A DNA stretch of 64,000 nucleotides from Rhizomicrobium sp. GTDB lineage: Bacteria; Pseudomonadota; Alphaproteobacteria; Micropepsales; Micropepsaceae. Shown one piece after another: positions 43,800 to 54,014 of this stretch (within the stretch, counting starts at the first letter, position 1; every line of letters starts with the position of its first letter). Location of the stretch: assembly GCA_037200985.1 (NCBI GenBank), contig JBBCGJ010000001.1:1154756-1218755 (forward strand), read 5' to 3'. The notes below the pieces were generated by a model. That model saw only the letters and a list, made by a program, of their open reading frames with translations. It made no database searches and had not been told where the DNA came from. Made by a program: the position numbers and the translations under genes.

Positions 43800-44138
43800 A
43801 TGCCGCCTGCATCCGTGACGTTCAGCACAGCACGGGGGCAGAGATTGTATCGGGATATCCTTTTGGTCGCGTTCGCCACGCTCGCGGGGTTCACCGCCTC
43901 GGGCATTCTTGCCAACCTCTACCGGATGATCGCCAAAAAGCCGGAGACGCTGGGCGGGCGCCTGAGTTACGTCGCTGTCATGGTTATCGCGGGCCCGAAC
44001 GTGCTGTTCGAGAACGCGGCGAACTCGTTCCGCGCCAAGGATTGTTCCAGCTTCGCCTTCTGGCTGGCCGCATCGATCTCCGCCTATTGGAGCTTCGCGC
44101 TCGGCATGATCGTGATCCAGGTCGGGCTGGCGGTGTGA
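43800..44138 (+). CDS. small conserved membrane protein
   Basis: 112 residues, three to four hydrophobic segments (ILLVAFATLAGFTASGILA, YVAVMVIAGPNVLFENAA, FWLAASISAYWSFALGMIVI). The sequence around AGPNVLFENAANSFRAK looks conserved. Small membrane proteins of this kind occur in many Alphaproteobacteria without an assigned role. Convergent with the monooxygenase, with a hairpin between. Confidence 0.7.
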   Translation: MPPASVTFSTARGQRLYRDILLVAFATLAGFTASGILANLYRMIAKKPETLGGRLSYVAVMVIAGPNVLFENAANSFRAKDCSSFAFWLAASISAYWSFALGMIVIQVGLAV

Positions 44139-44146
44139 TTTAATCT

Positions 44147-44163
44147 CCCCATAAGGGGAGGTG
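44147..44163. terminator. hairpin between convergent genes
   Basis: ATCTCCCC ataa GGGGAGGT is a compact hairpin 8 bases after the stop at 44138, and 3 bases before the monooxygenase stop. T runs are weak. Confidence 0.5.
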
Positions 44164-44165
44164 AT

Positions 44166-45974
<1,809 letters not shown>

Positions 45975-46081
45975 GTGCGGTGTCTCCCGATATTCTGACT
46001 TTTTGTCAGTATGCCGAAAGCCACGCGCAATGCCAGCGCAATCTTCGAAGAACGGGTACGGTTTGGGCCGCTTCCGTGGCG

Positions 46082-46729
46082 TTACGCGGCCGGAAACATC
46101 GCGAAATAGGGCTCGGCCTCCTTCAGCACCCGCGCGAAGGACGGGCGCTCGCTCAGACGCTTCAGATAGGCGGCCGTCCTGGGGAAGGCGCCGGCCAACG
46201 GCATCACCTTGTCGGCATAGAAGAGGGCCGGCGCCGCGGCGCAATCGGCCATGGTGAAGACCTCGCCCATCACCCAGCGCTCGCCGATGCCGCTCTCGAG
46301 CAGCGCCAGCGCCGTACGGAGCTGCGCGCGTGCCTGTTCCGTGCCGAGCGCATCCTTCCGGCCCGCGGGCCGCAACCGGTCGCCGACGATCTTCTGCATC
46401 GGGACGTGAATATAGAGATCGAAGAAACGGTCGCGCATGCGCATCTGCCGCGCCGCATCGCGATCGGCCGGAACGAGCGTCGTGGGGCCTGCGTGATGCT
46501 GGTCGAGATATTCGATGATGATGCTGGACTCCGGCACCATCCACTCGCGCGCCGTGTCTTCCAGCACCGGGAATTTGCCGATGGGCCAGAGCTTGTAGAA
46601 GGCGTCGCGATCGGCCTCCTTGCCGAGATCGACCAGCACCGGTTCGAACGGTGTGCCGTTCTCGTAGAGCGCGACCAGCACCTTCCAGCAGAAGGACGAC
46701 AGCGGATGACAATGAAGCCGCAGCGCCAT
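46082..46729 (-). CDS. glutathione S-transferase family protein
   Basis: 215 residues: thioredoxin-like N-terminal domain ([23 protein letters not shown], Ser/Cys near the start; [11 protein letters not shown] glutathione contact), all-helical C-terminal domain with [16 protein letters not shown]. The ATG at 46729 is chosen; the frame is open upstream into YceI. Last gene of a six-gene cluster beginning with ArsR at 48962. Confidence 0.9.
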   Translation of the reverse strand: MALRLHCHPLSSFCWKVLVALYENGTPFEPVLVDLGKEADRDAFYKLWPIGKFPVLEDTAREWMVPESSIIIEYLDQHHAGPTTLVPADRDAARQMRMRDRFFDLYIHVPMQKIVGDRLRPAGRKDALGTEQARAQLRTALALLESGIGERWVMGEVFTMADCAAAPALFYADKVMPLAGAFPRTAAYLKRLSERPSFARVLKEAEPYFAMFPAA

Positions 46730-46733
46730 GGCC

Positions 46734-47366
46734 TCAGCCCTTGCGGTCGAACTCGGTGTCGATGACGAGCTGGATAGGCGCGGTGATGAACGGGCCCATG
46801 TTGAACGGCACGGGATCGATCCAGCCTTCGGCATGGATGCCGATGACGTCGCCGCCCTCGAAGCCGGGTCCGGCACCGATCAGCGTCACGTCGAAGGTAA
46901 GCGGCACCGTCTTGCCCTTGAGCGTGAACGTGCCCTCGACCTCGCCATGCGTGGCGTCGGTCTGGTGGAAGGCGGTAGAGACAAAAGTGGCCTGCGGGAA
47001 AGCGGCCGCGTCGAGATAGTCGTGGCCGGAGAGCTGCGTCGCGAAGCCGGGGACGTTGGTGGCGATCGACCCGGTCTCGACCGTCGCCGTGAGTTTCGAT
47101 CTGGCGACCGCCGCCGGATCCCATTCCAGCGTTCCGGTCGCCTTGTCGAAGCGGAAGATGCTGATCGAGAAGCCGAGATGCGAGACCCGCGCGACGACGC
47201 CGACATGCTTGGTATCGAGCGTATAGGTGCCCGCGCCGGCCTTTGCGAGGTCGGCGGTGCCGTGCGGGATGGTTCCCGGCGCGGGCGCATCCGCGGCGTG
47301 GGCGCCGCAGATGACGCAGGCGGCCAGGATCGCTCCCAGCAGCGGCGCAAACTTTCTTAACGTCAT
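46734..47366 (-). CDS. YceI family periplasmic protein
   Basis: 210 residues with a signal peptide (LLGAILAACVICGAHA, cleavage after AHAA) and the YceI lipocalin-like fold: YTLDTKHVGVVARVSHLGFS, VTGNLT-like LTATVETGSI, FVSTAFHQTD and VEGTFTLKGKTVPLTFDV. Family members bind isoprenoid-like lipids. Four bases before the GST gene, so co-transcribed. Confidence 0.92.
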   Translation of the reverse strand: MTLRKFAPLLGAILAACVICGAHAADAPAPGTIPHGTADLAKAGAGTYTLDTKHVGVVARVSHLGFSISIFRFDKATGTLEWDPAAVARSKLTATVETGSIATNVPGFATQLSGHDYLDAAAFPQATFVSTAFHQTDATHGEVEGTFTLKGKTVPLTFDVTLIGAGPGFEGGDVIGIHAEGWIDPVPFNMGPFITAPIQLVIDTEFDRKG

Positions 47367-47386
47367 CCTTTTCTCCTCTATCGCCG

Positions 47387-47878
47387 CTAGATCGTCGCCA
47401 GGTAATCGGCGAGCTGGTCGAGCGTGCCCTTGAAGCCCTGATCCATGCTCGGCAGCATGGAATCGAAGAATGCCTGCTCCTTGTCCGTCGCGTTGATCGG
47501 CGTGCCGGTCATCGCCAACGTAGTCTTGCCGCCGCGCTCTGTGAAGACGACGGTGTTCAGGACCTCGAGCGGCCAGATCGGCGAATAGGGCGAGCGGACC
47601 GTGTTGGCGTCCTCATCCGAAAACGACGTGACGAACGATATCCGTTCGGGCGCGACGATCTCGCGATAGACGAACTTGCCCCACATCTCCTGGCCCGTCG
47701 GCGAACGCATGCCGTAGTGGAACAGACCGCCCGGTTTCAGATCGAGCGTTCCCTTGATCCAGGTGAAGCCCTTCGGTCCCCACCAGCGCGAGAGGTGATC
47801 GATCTCGGTATAGACTTGCCAGACGAGCGCGCGGGGCGCGTCGAAGCTGCGGTCGAGCGAAAAGACGGGCGTGGTCAT
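47387..47878 (-). CDS. SRPBCC/AHSA1 domain protein
   Basis: 163 residues, helix-grip fold of the AHSA1 type: DRSFDAPRALVWQVYTEIDHL, SRWWGPKGFTW, and a last helix MDQGFKGTLDQLADYLATI. Intact, unlike the shorter copy immediately upstream at 47913. Likely binds a small hydrophobic ligand; role unknown. Confidence 0.9.
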   Translation of the reverse strand: MTTPVFSLDRSFDAPRALVWQVYTEIDHLSRWWGPKGFTWIKGTLDLKPGGLFHYGMRSPTGQEMWGKFVYREIVAPERISFVTSFSDEDANTVRSPYSPIWPLEVLNTVVFTERGGKTTLAMTGTPINATDKEQAFFDSMLPSMDQGFKGTLDQLADYLATI

Positions 47879-47912
47879 GACGTCATTGTTCTCCTTTTAT
47901 CCCTGGATGCGA

Positions 47913-48152
47913 TCACAAAGTCGCCAGCAGATCGGCGAGGGGGTCGAGGCTGCCGCTCACGCCCTCTTCCATGCCGTCGAGCGCCGGAATGAGATTGCCG
48001 CCGACGCGCAGGTCGAGACGCGTCTCGCCATTGTCGGAGCCCTTGGGCCCCCACCAGCGGCGGAAATGCTTCGGATCGGTCCACATCTCGAAGACCAGTT
48101 CGCGCGGCGCATCGAGAATGCGCGTCAGCGTATATTTGGCAAGATCGGCCAT
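47913..48152 (-). CDS. internally deleted AHSA1 domain remnant
   Basis: 79 residues. The N-terminal part (TRILDAPRELVFEMWTDPKH, RRWWGPKG) and the C-terminal helix (ALDGMEEGVSGSLDPLADLL) match AHSA1 proteins, but the roughly 80 residues between them are missing. The join, WWGPKG-SDNGETRL, is in frame. It probably makes no functional fold. Ribosome site and start look normal, so it may still be translated. Confidence 0.75.
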   Translation of the reverse strand: MADLAKYTLTRILDAPRELVFEMWTDPKHFRRWWGPKGSDNGETRLDLRVGGNLIPALDGMEEGVSGSLDPLADLLATL

Positions 48153-48181
48153 CGTCGGTTTCCCACTACCGTTTTCGTGTT

Positions 48182-48517
48182 TCAGGATTGCGGCGGCTGG
48201 CCCATCAGCGGATGCACGACGGACTCGCCGTCGCCGGCCACGGCGAGAAATTCCTTCACCATCCGCTCGGCGTCGGCCCTGTCCCTCGCGTTCAGGATGG
48301 CGAAGCCGTGCTCGCCGGTCTTCGGCAGATCGTTCACGGCATATGAGCCCTTGGCGAGCCGCACCGTGAAGGCGCCGGGCGCGGTCGCGCCCATGGCCGC
48401 CAGCGCGTCGCGGGCTTTCATGCGTTCGATGAACCTGCCCATCTCGGCCATGTGTTCGGGGCTCGGCGGGCCGCTCGACGGACTGGCGGGGCTGTAGATC
48501 GTAAGGAATTGCGGCAT
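48182..48517 (-). CDS. YciI/DGPF-type protein
   Basis: 111 residues of the YCII-related family: QFLTIYSPASPSS, HMAEMGRFIERM, then FAILNARDRADAERMVKEFL. Often paired with ArsR and AHSA1 genes, as here, and sometimes with ECF sigma factors. Function unknown. Confidence 0.85.
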   Translation of the reverse strand: MPQFLTIYSPASPSSGPPSPEHMAEMGRFIERMKARDALAAMGATAPGAFTVRLAKGSYAVNDLPKTGEHGFAILNARDRADAERMVKEFLAVAGDGESVVHPLMGQPPQS

Positions 48518-48614
48518 GGCGGCCTCCTATTGCTGCTGCGCGAGATAGGCTTTGAGGCGCCGTCTTCGACGGCGCCGAATTCGTGCGCGGGCCGCGACTG
48601 AAGGGAAGCGGGTT

Positions 48615-48962
48615 TCACTTCCGGGCGCGGCCACGTTTCTTCCCCTTCGCCTGAATTTCCTTGAGATAGTCCTCGAGCCGGTCGAGCCGCTGGTTCCAGA
48701 GCCGGCGGTATTCATCCAGCCAGGTGTCGACGGGCATCAGCGCCTGCGGTTCGAGCTTGCAGGGCCGCCATTGCGCCTCGCGGCTGCGGCTGATGAGGCC
48801 GGCATGCTCCAGCACCTTCAGATGCTTGGAGATGCCCGGCAGGCTCATGTCGAACGGCGCCGCCAGTTCGGTGACAGAACGCTCGCCTGAGGCGAGTTGG
48901 GCGAGGATAGCGCGCCGCGTCGGATCGGCGAGGGCCTGGAAGGTGGCGGAGAGGGCGTCCAT
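48615..48962 (-). CDS. ArsR-family transcriptional regulator
   Basis: 115 residues: QALADPTRRAILAQLASGE, SVTELAAPFDMSLPGISKHLKVLEHAG winged helix, and a basic tail. No Cys pair for arsenic or metal is present, so this is the SRPBCC-linked type rather than a metal sensor. First gene of the cluster running down to the GST gene; its own promoter would lie between here and the repeat at 49027. Confidence 0.9.
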   Translation of the reverse strand: MDALSATFQALADPTRRAILAQLASGERSVTELAAPFDMSLPGISKHLKVLEHAGLISRSREAQWRPCKLEPQALMPVDTWLDEYRRLWNQRLDRLEDYLKEIQAKGKKRGRARK

Positions 48963-49026
48963 GCGTGCTTTGCCGATTATCTATTTAGCTTATTAGTTAA
49001 ATGAAGGGCGTGAGTCAATCCCAACC

Positions 49027-49207
49027 TGTCATCCCGGCCGAGCATCGCGAAGCGATGCGAGGGGACGGGGACCCAGGCCGCGCAACGTGAAAGGTGCCGA
49101 CCGGATTTGATGAAATATCGCACGAACCTGCGAGATCGCGCGGCTTGCGCCACCTGGGTCCCCTTACCGCCCATCGCGCTTTCGCGCGATGGGCGCCGGG
49201 GATGACA
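49027..49207. repeat. long GTCAT/ATGAC palindromic element
   Basis: TGTCATCCCGGCCGAGC at the left and CGCCGGGGATGACA at the right. GATCGCGAAGCGATG and GCGCTTTCGCGCGA-type hairpins and a GGGGACGGGGACCCAGG / CACCTGGGTCCCC pair lie inside. It fills most of the 251-base gap between the ArsR and phoH genes. Confidence 0.75.
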
Positions 49208-49213
49208 GATACG

Positions 49214-49954
49214 TTACAGCACCGTCAGCATGCCCGCGACCAGTGGGTGCCTCACGATGTCGGCGTCGGAGAGGCGCACGACCGCGATCTCCGGCACGCG
49301 TTCCAGCCGGTCGGCGATGTCGCCCAGGCCCGACATACCCTTCAGCAGATCAGTCTGGTCGGGATCGCCGGTCAGCACCATGGTCGAGCGCCAGCCCAGA
49401 CGCGTCAAAAGCATCTTGAGCTGGGTGTAGGTGCAGTTCTGCGCCTCGTCGATCACGACATAGCAATCGCTGAGCGTGCGGCCGCGCATATAGGCGACGG
49501 GCGCGATCTCGATCACGCCGTCAGCGAGCAGGGCCTTGAGGCGCTTGGTGCCGAGCCGCTCGGTCAAAGCGTCGTAGAGCGGGCGCAGATAGGGCGCGAG
49601 CTTCTCGTTGAGGTCGCCGGGTAGGAAGCCGAGATTTTCGCCCGCCTCCACCGCGGGACGCGACAACACGATGCGGCCGCAGCGCCCGGCTTCGAGCGCT
49701 TCGACGGCTTTGGCGATGGCGAGATAGGTCTTGCCGGTGCCGGCCGGTCCGAGCGCGAGAACGACGGAGCGCTCTTCGATGGCGTCCAGCAGCAGCTGCT
49801 GCGTCGCGCTCATCGCGCGGATGTTCTTTACGTATTTGCGGTCGCGGACGTCGTCTTCGCCGCGCGGATTCCAGCCGCCGCGGGAAGGGAAGGGGTGGAC
49901 GTTTTCGGATTCCTGAAAGTCGCGAGCTTTGTAACGCGCGGAACGCTTGGCCAT
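49214..49954 (-). CDS. PhoH-like ATPase
   Basis: 246 residues of the PhoH family. Walker A is ALGPAGTGKTYLAIAKA; the Walker B is VVIDEAQNCTYTQLKMLLTR, and there is a sensor TGDPDQTDL. Family members are linked to RNA metabolism. ATG 49954 with a GGGAG ribosome site; the open frame extends further upstream. Differs from the PhoH that is normally beside ybeY. Confidence 0.9.
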   Translation of the reverse strand: MAKRSARYKARDFQESENVHPFPSRGGWNPRGEDDVRDRKYVKNIRAMSATQQLLLDAIEERSVVLALGPAGTGKTYLAIAKAVEALEAGRCGRIVLSRPAVEAGENLGFLPGDLNEKLAPYLRPLYDALTERLGTKRLKALLADGVIEIAPVAYMRGRTLSDCYVVIDEAQNCTYTQLKMLLTRLGWRSTMVLTGDPDQTDLLKGMSGLGDIADRLERVPEIAVVRLSDADIVRHPLVAGMLTVL

Positions 49955-50260
49955 GGAGACTCCCTGGTCAGGAACGGAATGCTGGGGTTGATGGAGATGT
50001 CGGCGTGCGTGGAAGGGCGGACGACGTTGCCCGGGTATTTCGGGAATGAAGTGCAAAGCTGCACTAAATCCGGCCCCCTCTATGTCGAATCACGCTCCGA
50101 CAAGAAAAGCGTAGCAGCGTTCGTGCGACGGCGATGTGAAATCTGTGGATTGTTCCGTTTTGAAATTCGTTCGTTATCGCCGGGCTTGTCCCGGCAACCC
50201 ATAAGCACGGACGGTGCACTGGAATATGGGCGGCCTGCCCAAGGCCGGCCATGACGCGGG
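49955..50260. other. 306-base gene-free spacer with palindromes
   Basis: Holds the promoter region of the phoH-like gene. A perfect palindrome AGTGCA-AAGC-TGCACT lies at 50050-50065, about 96 bases upstream of that gene, and a GTCAT-like repeat fills 50172-50256. No convincing gene or RNA was seen in it. Confidence 0.5.
50172..50256. repeat. GTTAT/ATGAC palindromic repeat
   Basis: CGTTATCGCCGGGCTTGTCC at the left, and GGCCGGCCATGACG at the right; inner hairpins GCCGGG..CCCGGC and GGCCTG..AAGGCC. Diverged member of the dispersed repeat family. Confidence 0.65.
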
Positions 50261-51178
50261 TTACGTCCGCATATGTCCAGCGATCGACACGATCGCGTCG
50301 ACGAGATCGATGAGCCGCGCCGCGTATTGTTCCGGAATCGCCAGCCGCGCATCGCCGCCGAGGAAGGCGCTTTCCAGCGTGTCGAGCAGCGCGATCAGGC
50401 GCAGGTGATGGATGCCGAGCGCGCTCTGGATCGGATCGGTGACGACGCCGGCAAACGCCGCGGCCGTGGCGCTCGCGGCCAGCACGGCGCCGGTCACGGT
50501 GAACGCCGCGACGCCGCCGATCTTGGCGCCCAGCGCCTGGGCCAGCGCCGGGCCGAGCGTGAGGAACCCCGGCGTCGCCTGATGCAGGAAGGCGCCGCCG
50601 GCCGCCATCGTCACGCCGGCGCTGACGACTTCGCCGGCCGCGCCGCGGGCGTTGAGATAGATCGCCAACTGCTGCGCCAGCTTCGCGTCCATCATCAGGC
50701 GCTGCTTTTCGCCCCAGGGTCCGTTGAGCGCGCCCAAGGCGCCGTCGAGCCGGCTGTCGCCCAGGATCTCGACCGCCAGCGCGTCGTGGAAGCTCGGCTC
50801 GCCGAAACCGGTATAGGGAAGTTCCAGGAGATCGACGATCAGCCGCCGCTCGATCTCGACCGTCACGGTGGTGCGGAAGAACAGCTCGCGGGCGCGCAGG
50901 CGTTCCGCCGTTTCCTTCCGCCCCGCCATCTTGAGCACGGACGCCGCGGCGTTGAGGCCGAGCTGCGGCCCGGCCAGCGCCGCGTTCAGCGGCGCGCGCC
51001 ACAGATCGTGACCGAAGGCATGGCGATGGGTCTCCAGCGCGCCCTTCAGCGAGAAGGTGCGCTCCACGAAGCCCGGCACGCGGCTGCGCCGCTTGCGGAA
51101 ATAGGTGCGGATCGAATCCTCGACGATGCTGTGCGCGATCGCGTGGTCCAGGGCGGGCAGGCGCGAAGCAGGGGCCAT
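50261..51178 (-). CDS. hypothetical protein (DUF6635-like)
   Basis: 305 residues. N-terminal HAIAHSIVEDSIRTYFRKRRSRVPGFVERTFSLKG then a long helical body and a hydrophobic, Ala/Gly-rich stretch (residues ~245-265, FTVTGAVLAASATAAAFAGVV) that may be membrane-inserted. I associate the N-terminal block with DUF6635, without certainty. ATG 51178 is chosen. Function unknown. Confidence 0.7.
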   Translation of the reverse strand: MAPASRLPALDHAIAHSIVEDSIRTYFRKRRSRVPGFVERTFSLKGALETHRHAFGHDLWRAPLNAALAGPQLGLNAAASVLKMAGRKETAERLRARELFFRTTVTVEIERRLIVDLLELPYTGFGEPSFHDALAVEILGDSRLDGALGALNGPWGEKQRLMMDAKLAQQLAIYLNARGAAGEVVSAGVTMAAGGAFLHQATPGFLTLGPALAQALGAKIGGVAAFTVTGAVLAASATAAAFAGVVTDPIQSALGIHHLRLIALLDTLESAFLGGDARLAIPEQYAARLIDLVDAIVSIAGHMRT

Positions 51179-51257
51179 GGCGCGAGTATGCCTTGAAGCC
51201 TCGCCTTCGCAAAATTGTCCTGCCACAATGGCGGCGCCCACCTGTCACGAGATGTTC

Positions 51258-51785
51258 ATGCCGATCTATGCCCTGGACGATGCGACCCCCGTGCTTCCGC
51301 CCGAAGGCGACTATTGGGTCGCGCCCACGGCGGTTCTGATCGGCAGGGTCCGGCTCCTGAAGGGTGCCAGCGTCTGGTGGGGTGCGGTGCTGCGCGGCGA
51401 CAATGACTGGATCGTGATCGGCGAGAATTCCAACATCCAGGACAATTCGGTGATCCACACCGATCCGGGCCAACCCGTGACCGTCGGCGCCAACTGCACC
51501 GTCGGCCATCGCGTGATCCTGCATTCGACCACCATCGGCGACGGCACGCTGATCGGCATGGGCTCGACGCTGCTCAACCGCACGCGGATCGGAAACAACT
51601 GCCTGGTCGGCGCCAATTCGCTGGTGACGGAAGGCAAGGAATTCGAGGACGGCTCGATGATCCTGGGTGCCCCGGCGCGCCGCGCGCGGGCGCTGCTCGA
51701 CGAAGAGTTGACGGGCCTGAAGATCGCCGCCGCCGGTTACGTCTACAATCACCAGCGCTACATCGCGGCCCTGCGGTCGGTGTGA
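51258..51785 (+). CDS. gamma carbonic anhydrase family protein
   Basis: 175 residues of left-handed beta helix: WVAPTAVLIGRVRLLKGASVWWGAVLRGD, NIQDNSVIHTDPG, VTVGANCTVGHRVILHSTTIG with metal-binding His residues, GMGSTLLN. Similar to CaiE/PaaY/YrdA-type proteins; true carbonic anhydrase activity is not shown. ATG 51258 is preferred over 51252. Divergent from the DUF6635-like gene. Confidence 0.92.
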   Translation: MPIYALDDATPVLPPEGDYWVAPTAVLIGRVRLLKGASVWWGAVLRGDNDWIVIGENSNIQDNSVIHTDPGQPVTVGANCTVGHRVILHSTTIGDGTLIGMGSTLLNRTRIGNNCLVGANSLVTEGKEFEDGSMILGAPARRARALLDEELTGLKIAAAGYVYNHQRYIAALRSV

Positions 51786-51788
51786 CGC

Positions 51789-52388
51789 CTATCCGGCCTT
51801 GGCGATCACGTCGTGCTGCGCGGTCCACACGCGGCGGATTCGGGTGTCGGCTTCGGGGCCGAAATTGAACCAGGCCGCCTTGTTGTGCGTCGCGTCGACG
51901 ATGAACAGCATGTCCATCTTGCCGAGCTTCTGGACCAGGGCGTTGCGGATCTGGTTGATCGGCTGCTCGCTGATCAGGAGCCAGGCCTGCGGCATCAGGG
52001 GATAGGCCGGGCCCATATTCATGATCTCTTCCTCGAGGCCGGAGATCGACCGCGACTTCATGTCGGCCATGACGACGAAGCGGCCGCGCTCGCCGCTGCG
52101 CGGCTCGTCATTGCTGCGTCCGAAGGTGGGCGAGATCGTATCGTCCTCGCTTTCGACGCCGCTGGCGGTCACGAACTTGCCCGTCGCCGAGGGCGCGGGC
52201 GCGTTGGCGGGCGCGAACAGGCGCGCCAGCATGGGATAGGAGCCGGCGGCGCGGAACTGGTCGTGGCCCGTGGGCGCCACGAGCGAATGCGCCGCCAGCC
52301 GGCCCTCTCCGACGAAGGTTTGGAGCTGCTGCTCGGTATAGGGGCCATAGAGCTGGCCCGCCGCGTTGATGGTCCAGGTGTCCGACAT
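51789..52388 (-). CDS. GYF_2 (DUF4339) domain protein
   Basis: 199 residues. The N-terminal 50 residues form the DUF4339/GYF_2 domain (TWTINAAGQLYGPYTEQQLQTFV, then GRLAAHSLV). The middle is a low-complexity linker, and the C-terminal ~100 residues (MADMKSRSISGLEEEIMN, then DATHNKAAWFNFGPEADTRI) look like a separate unknown domain. ATG 52388. Confidence 0.8.
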   Translation of the reverse strand: MSDTWTINAAGQLYGPYTEQQLQTFVGEGRLAAHSLVAPTGHDQFRAAGSYPMLARLFAPANAPAPSATGKFVTASGVESEDDTISPTFGRSNDEPRSGERGRFVVMADMKSRSISGLEEEIMNMGPAYPLMPQAWLLISEQPINQIRNALVQKLGKMDMLFIVDATHNKAAWFNFGPEADTRIRRVWTAQHDVIAKAG

Positions 52389-52495
52389 GAGAACTTTCCG
52401 TTGCTGCGGAAAAGTTACGTTCAAATGGTTACGCAAGCCTTGCCGCCGCCCGGGGGGCACGGGACACTTGGGCGAAAAACCAGGGAAACCGCGCC

Positions 52496-53296
52496 ATGAG
52501 CACCTACGAATTCTGCAAGGTCGAGCGGGAAGGGCGGCTGACGATCGTCACCTTGAACCGGCCGGAGGTGATGAACGCGCTGCACGCCCCGGCCCATGCC
52601 GAGCTGGGCGCGGTGTTCGACGCCTTCGCCGCCGACCCCGAGCAATGGGTAGCCATCGTCACCGGCGCGGGGGAGCGCGCCTTCTCGGCCGGAAACGATC
52701 TCAAGGTCACGGCGGCGGGCGGCGGCAGCACGGCCAACCTTCTGCCGCACCATCGCGGCGGCTTCGGCGGCCTCGTCTCGCGCTTCGATCTCGACAAGCC
52801 GCTGATCGCGGCGGTCAACGGCATCGCGATGGGCGGCGGCTTCGAGATCGCGCTCGCCTGCGACATCATCCTGGCATCGGACGCGGCGGTGTTCGCCCTG
52901 CCGGAGCCGCGCGTCGGGCTGGCGGCGCTGGCCGGCGGGCTGCATCGCCTGCCGCGCGAGATCGGCACCAAGCGGGCGCTCGGCATGATCCTGACCGGGC
53001 GACGCGTCGGCGCGGCGGAAGGCAAGGAGCTCGGCTTCGTCAACGAGGTCGTGCCGGCGGCGGATCTGATGACGCGCGCCCGGGCGCTGGCGGCACAGAT
53101 CATGGAGCTGTCGCCGATGTCGGTGCGCGCGTCCAAGCAGGCGGTTTATCGCGGCTTGAACGAGCCCTCCATCGCCGACGCGCTCAAGAACCAGAACGGC
53201 TATCCCGCCATCGCGGCCATGTACCGGAGCGAGGACCTGCGCGAGGGGCCCAAGGCCTTCGCCGAGAAGCGCGCGCCGCAATGGAAGGGCAAGTAG
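52496..53296 (+). CDS. enoyl-CoA hydratase/isomerase family protein
   Basis: 266 residues of the crotonase fold: LTIVTLNRPEVMNALHAP, GAGERAFSAGNDLKVTA (oxyanion region), NGIAMGGGFEIALACD and EPRVGLAALAGG containing the usual catalytic Glu position (PEPRVGL). A typical soluble hydratase or isomerase; the exact acyl-CoA substrate is unknown. Stands alone. Confidence 0.92.
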   Translation: MSTYEFCKVEREGRLTIVTLNRPEVMNALHAPAHAELGAVFDAFAADPEQWVAIVTGAGERAFSAGNDLKVTAAGGGSTANLLPHHRGGFGGLVSRFDLDKPLIAAVNGIAMGGGFEIALACDIILASDAAVFALPEPRVGLAALAGGLHRLPREIGTKRALGMILTGRRVGAAEGKELGFVNEVVPAADLMTRARALAAQIMELSPMSVRASKQAVYRGLNEPSIADALKNQNGYPAIAAMYRSEDLREGPKAFAEKRAPQWKGK

Positions 53297-53307
53297 CGGC
53301 GCAAACG

Positions 53308-53334
53308 AAAACCCCGCGCCGGCGAAGCGCGGGG
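53308..53334 (-). terminator. terminator for convergent genes
   Basis: CCCCGCGC (53312-53319) pairs with GCGCGGGG (53327-53334). On the minus strand it is followed by TTTTC, so it mainly ends the glycine-zipper transcript, and may also stop the enoyl-CoA hydratase transcript. Confidence 0.7.
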
Positions 53335-53361
53335 TCGCGTAATATTATCGAACGGTAACGT

Positions 53362-53832
53362 TCAGTCCACGAATTGCCATTCGTGATGGCGGCGGCACAC
53401 CGTGCCGTTGCGCTCCAGGCGATCGCCGTGACGCCACACGACCTGCGTGAAGTCGCGGCAGCGACGGCCGTTGCGGCGATACTCGTTGTTTACGACGATA
53501 TAGCCATGGCCGCCATGGCGGCCGGACCACTCATAGCGGCGGCCGATATCGCCGTCGAAAGCGTCCTCATACGCGCGGCCGGCATAGTCGCGGTCGTCGC
53601 AATCGATGTCGCGGCTGAGCGCATTGCCCGCCAGACCGCCGAAGATGGCGCCGCCGGCGATCGCCAGGCCGTTGCCGTGGCCCGCCACGCCGCCGAGCAC
53701 GCCGCCCGCAATGGCGCCGAGCACCGTGCCGCCCGTGTGATCGCTGTGGCAATCGTCCGCCCAGGCGGCGCTTGTGCCGAAGCTCAGCACCAGCAACGCC
53801 GCGCCTGCGGCCAATACGGTTTTCTTCAACAT
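53362..53832 (-). CDS. secreted glycine-zipper protein (paralogue 1)
   Basis: 156 residues. A signal peptide (TVLAAGAALLVLSFGTSAAWA), then TVLGAIAGGVLGGVAGHGNG and a second Gly-rich helix forming a glycine-zipper. The C-terminal part is Arg/Asp-rich with RDIDCDDRDYAGRAYED, GDIGRRYEW, and CRDFTQVVWRHGDRLERNGT. Same domains as 57579-58274. Likely periplasmic or outer-membrane associated; function unknown. Confidence 0.85.
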   Translation of the reverse strand: MLKKTVLAAGAALLVLSFGTSAAWADDCHSDHTGGTVLGAIAGGVLGGVAGHGNGLAIAGGAIFGGLAGNALSRDIDCDDRDYAGRAYEDAFDGDIGRRYEWSGRHGGHGYIVVNNEYRRNGRRCRDFTQVVWRHGDRLERNGTVCRRHHEWQFVD

Positions 53833-54014
53833 ATCGTCCTCTCTCCTTTTTGGGGGGCGGTCTTGCGGGACCGACCCGTTGTCGAAATCGCTTTATGCCT
53901 GCCGGCCATGAACTCCGCCTGAACAAAATGGGGCAGAATCAGGACAGTATGGACAGGCCCACCCGGAAAACCTTCAATAGGCGGGATTGTTCCCATAGCG
54001 CCGGAGCACGTCAC

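Noticed and set aside
47875-48084. Second reading frame over the AHSA1 remnant
   Set aside because: A different frame without AHSA1 features; the 47913-48152 frame matches the family at both ends.
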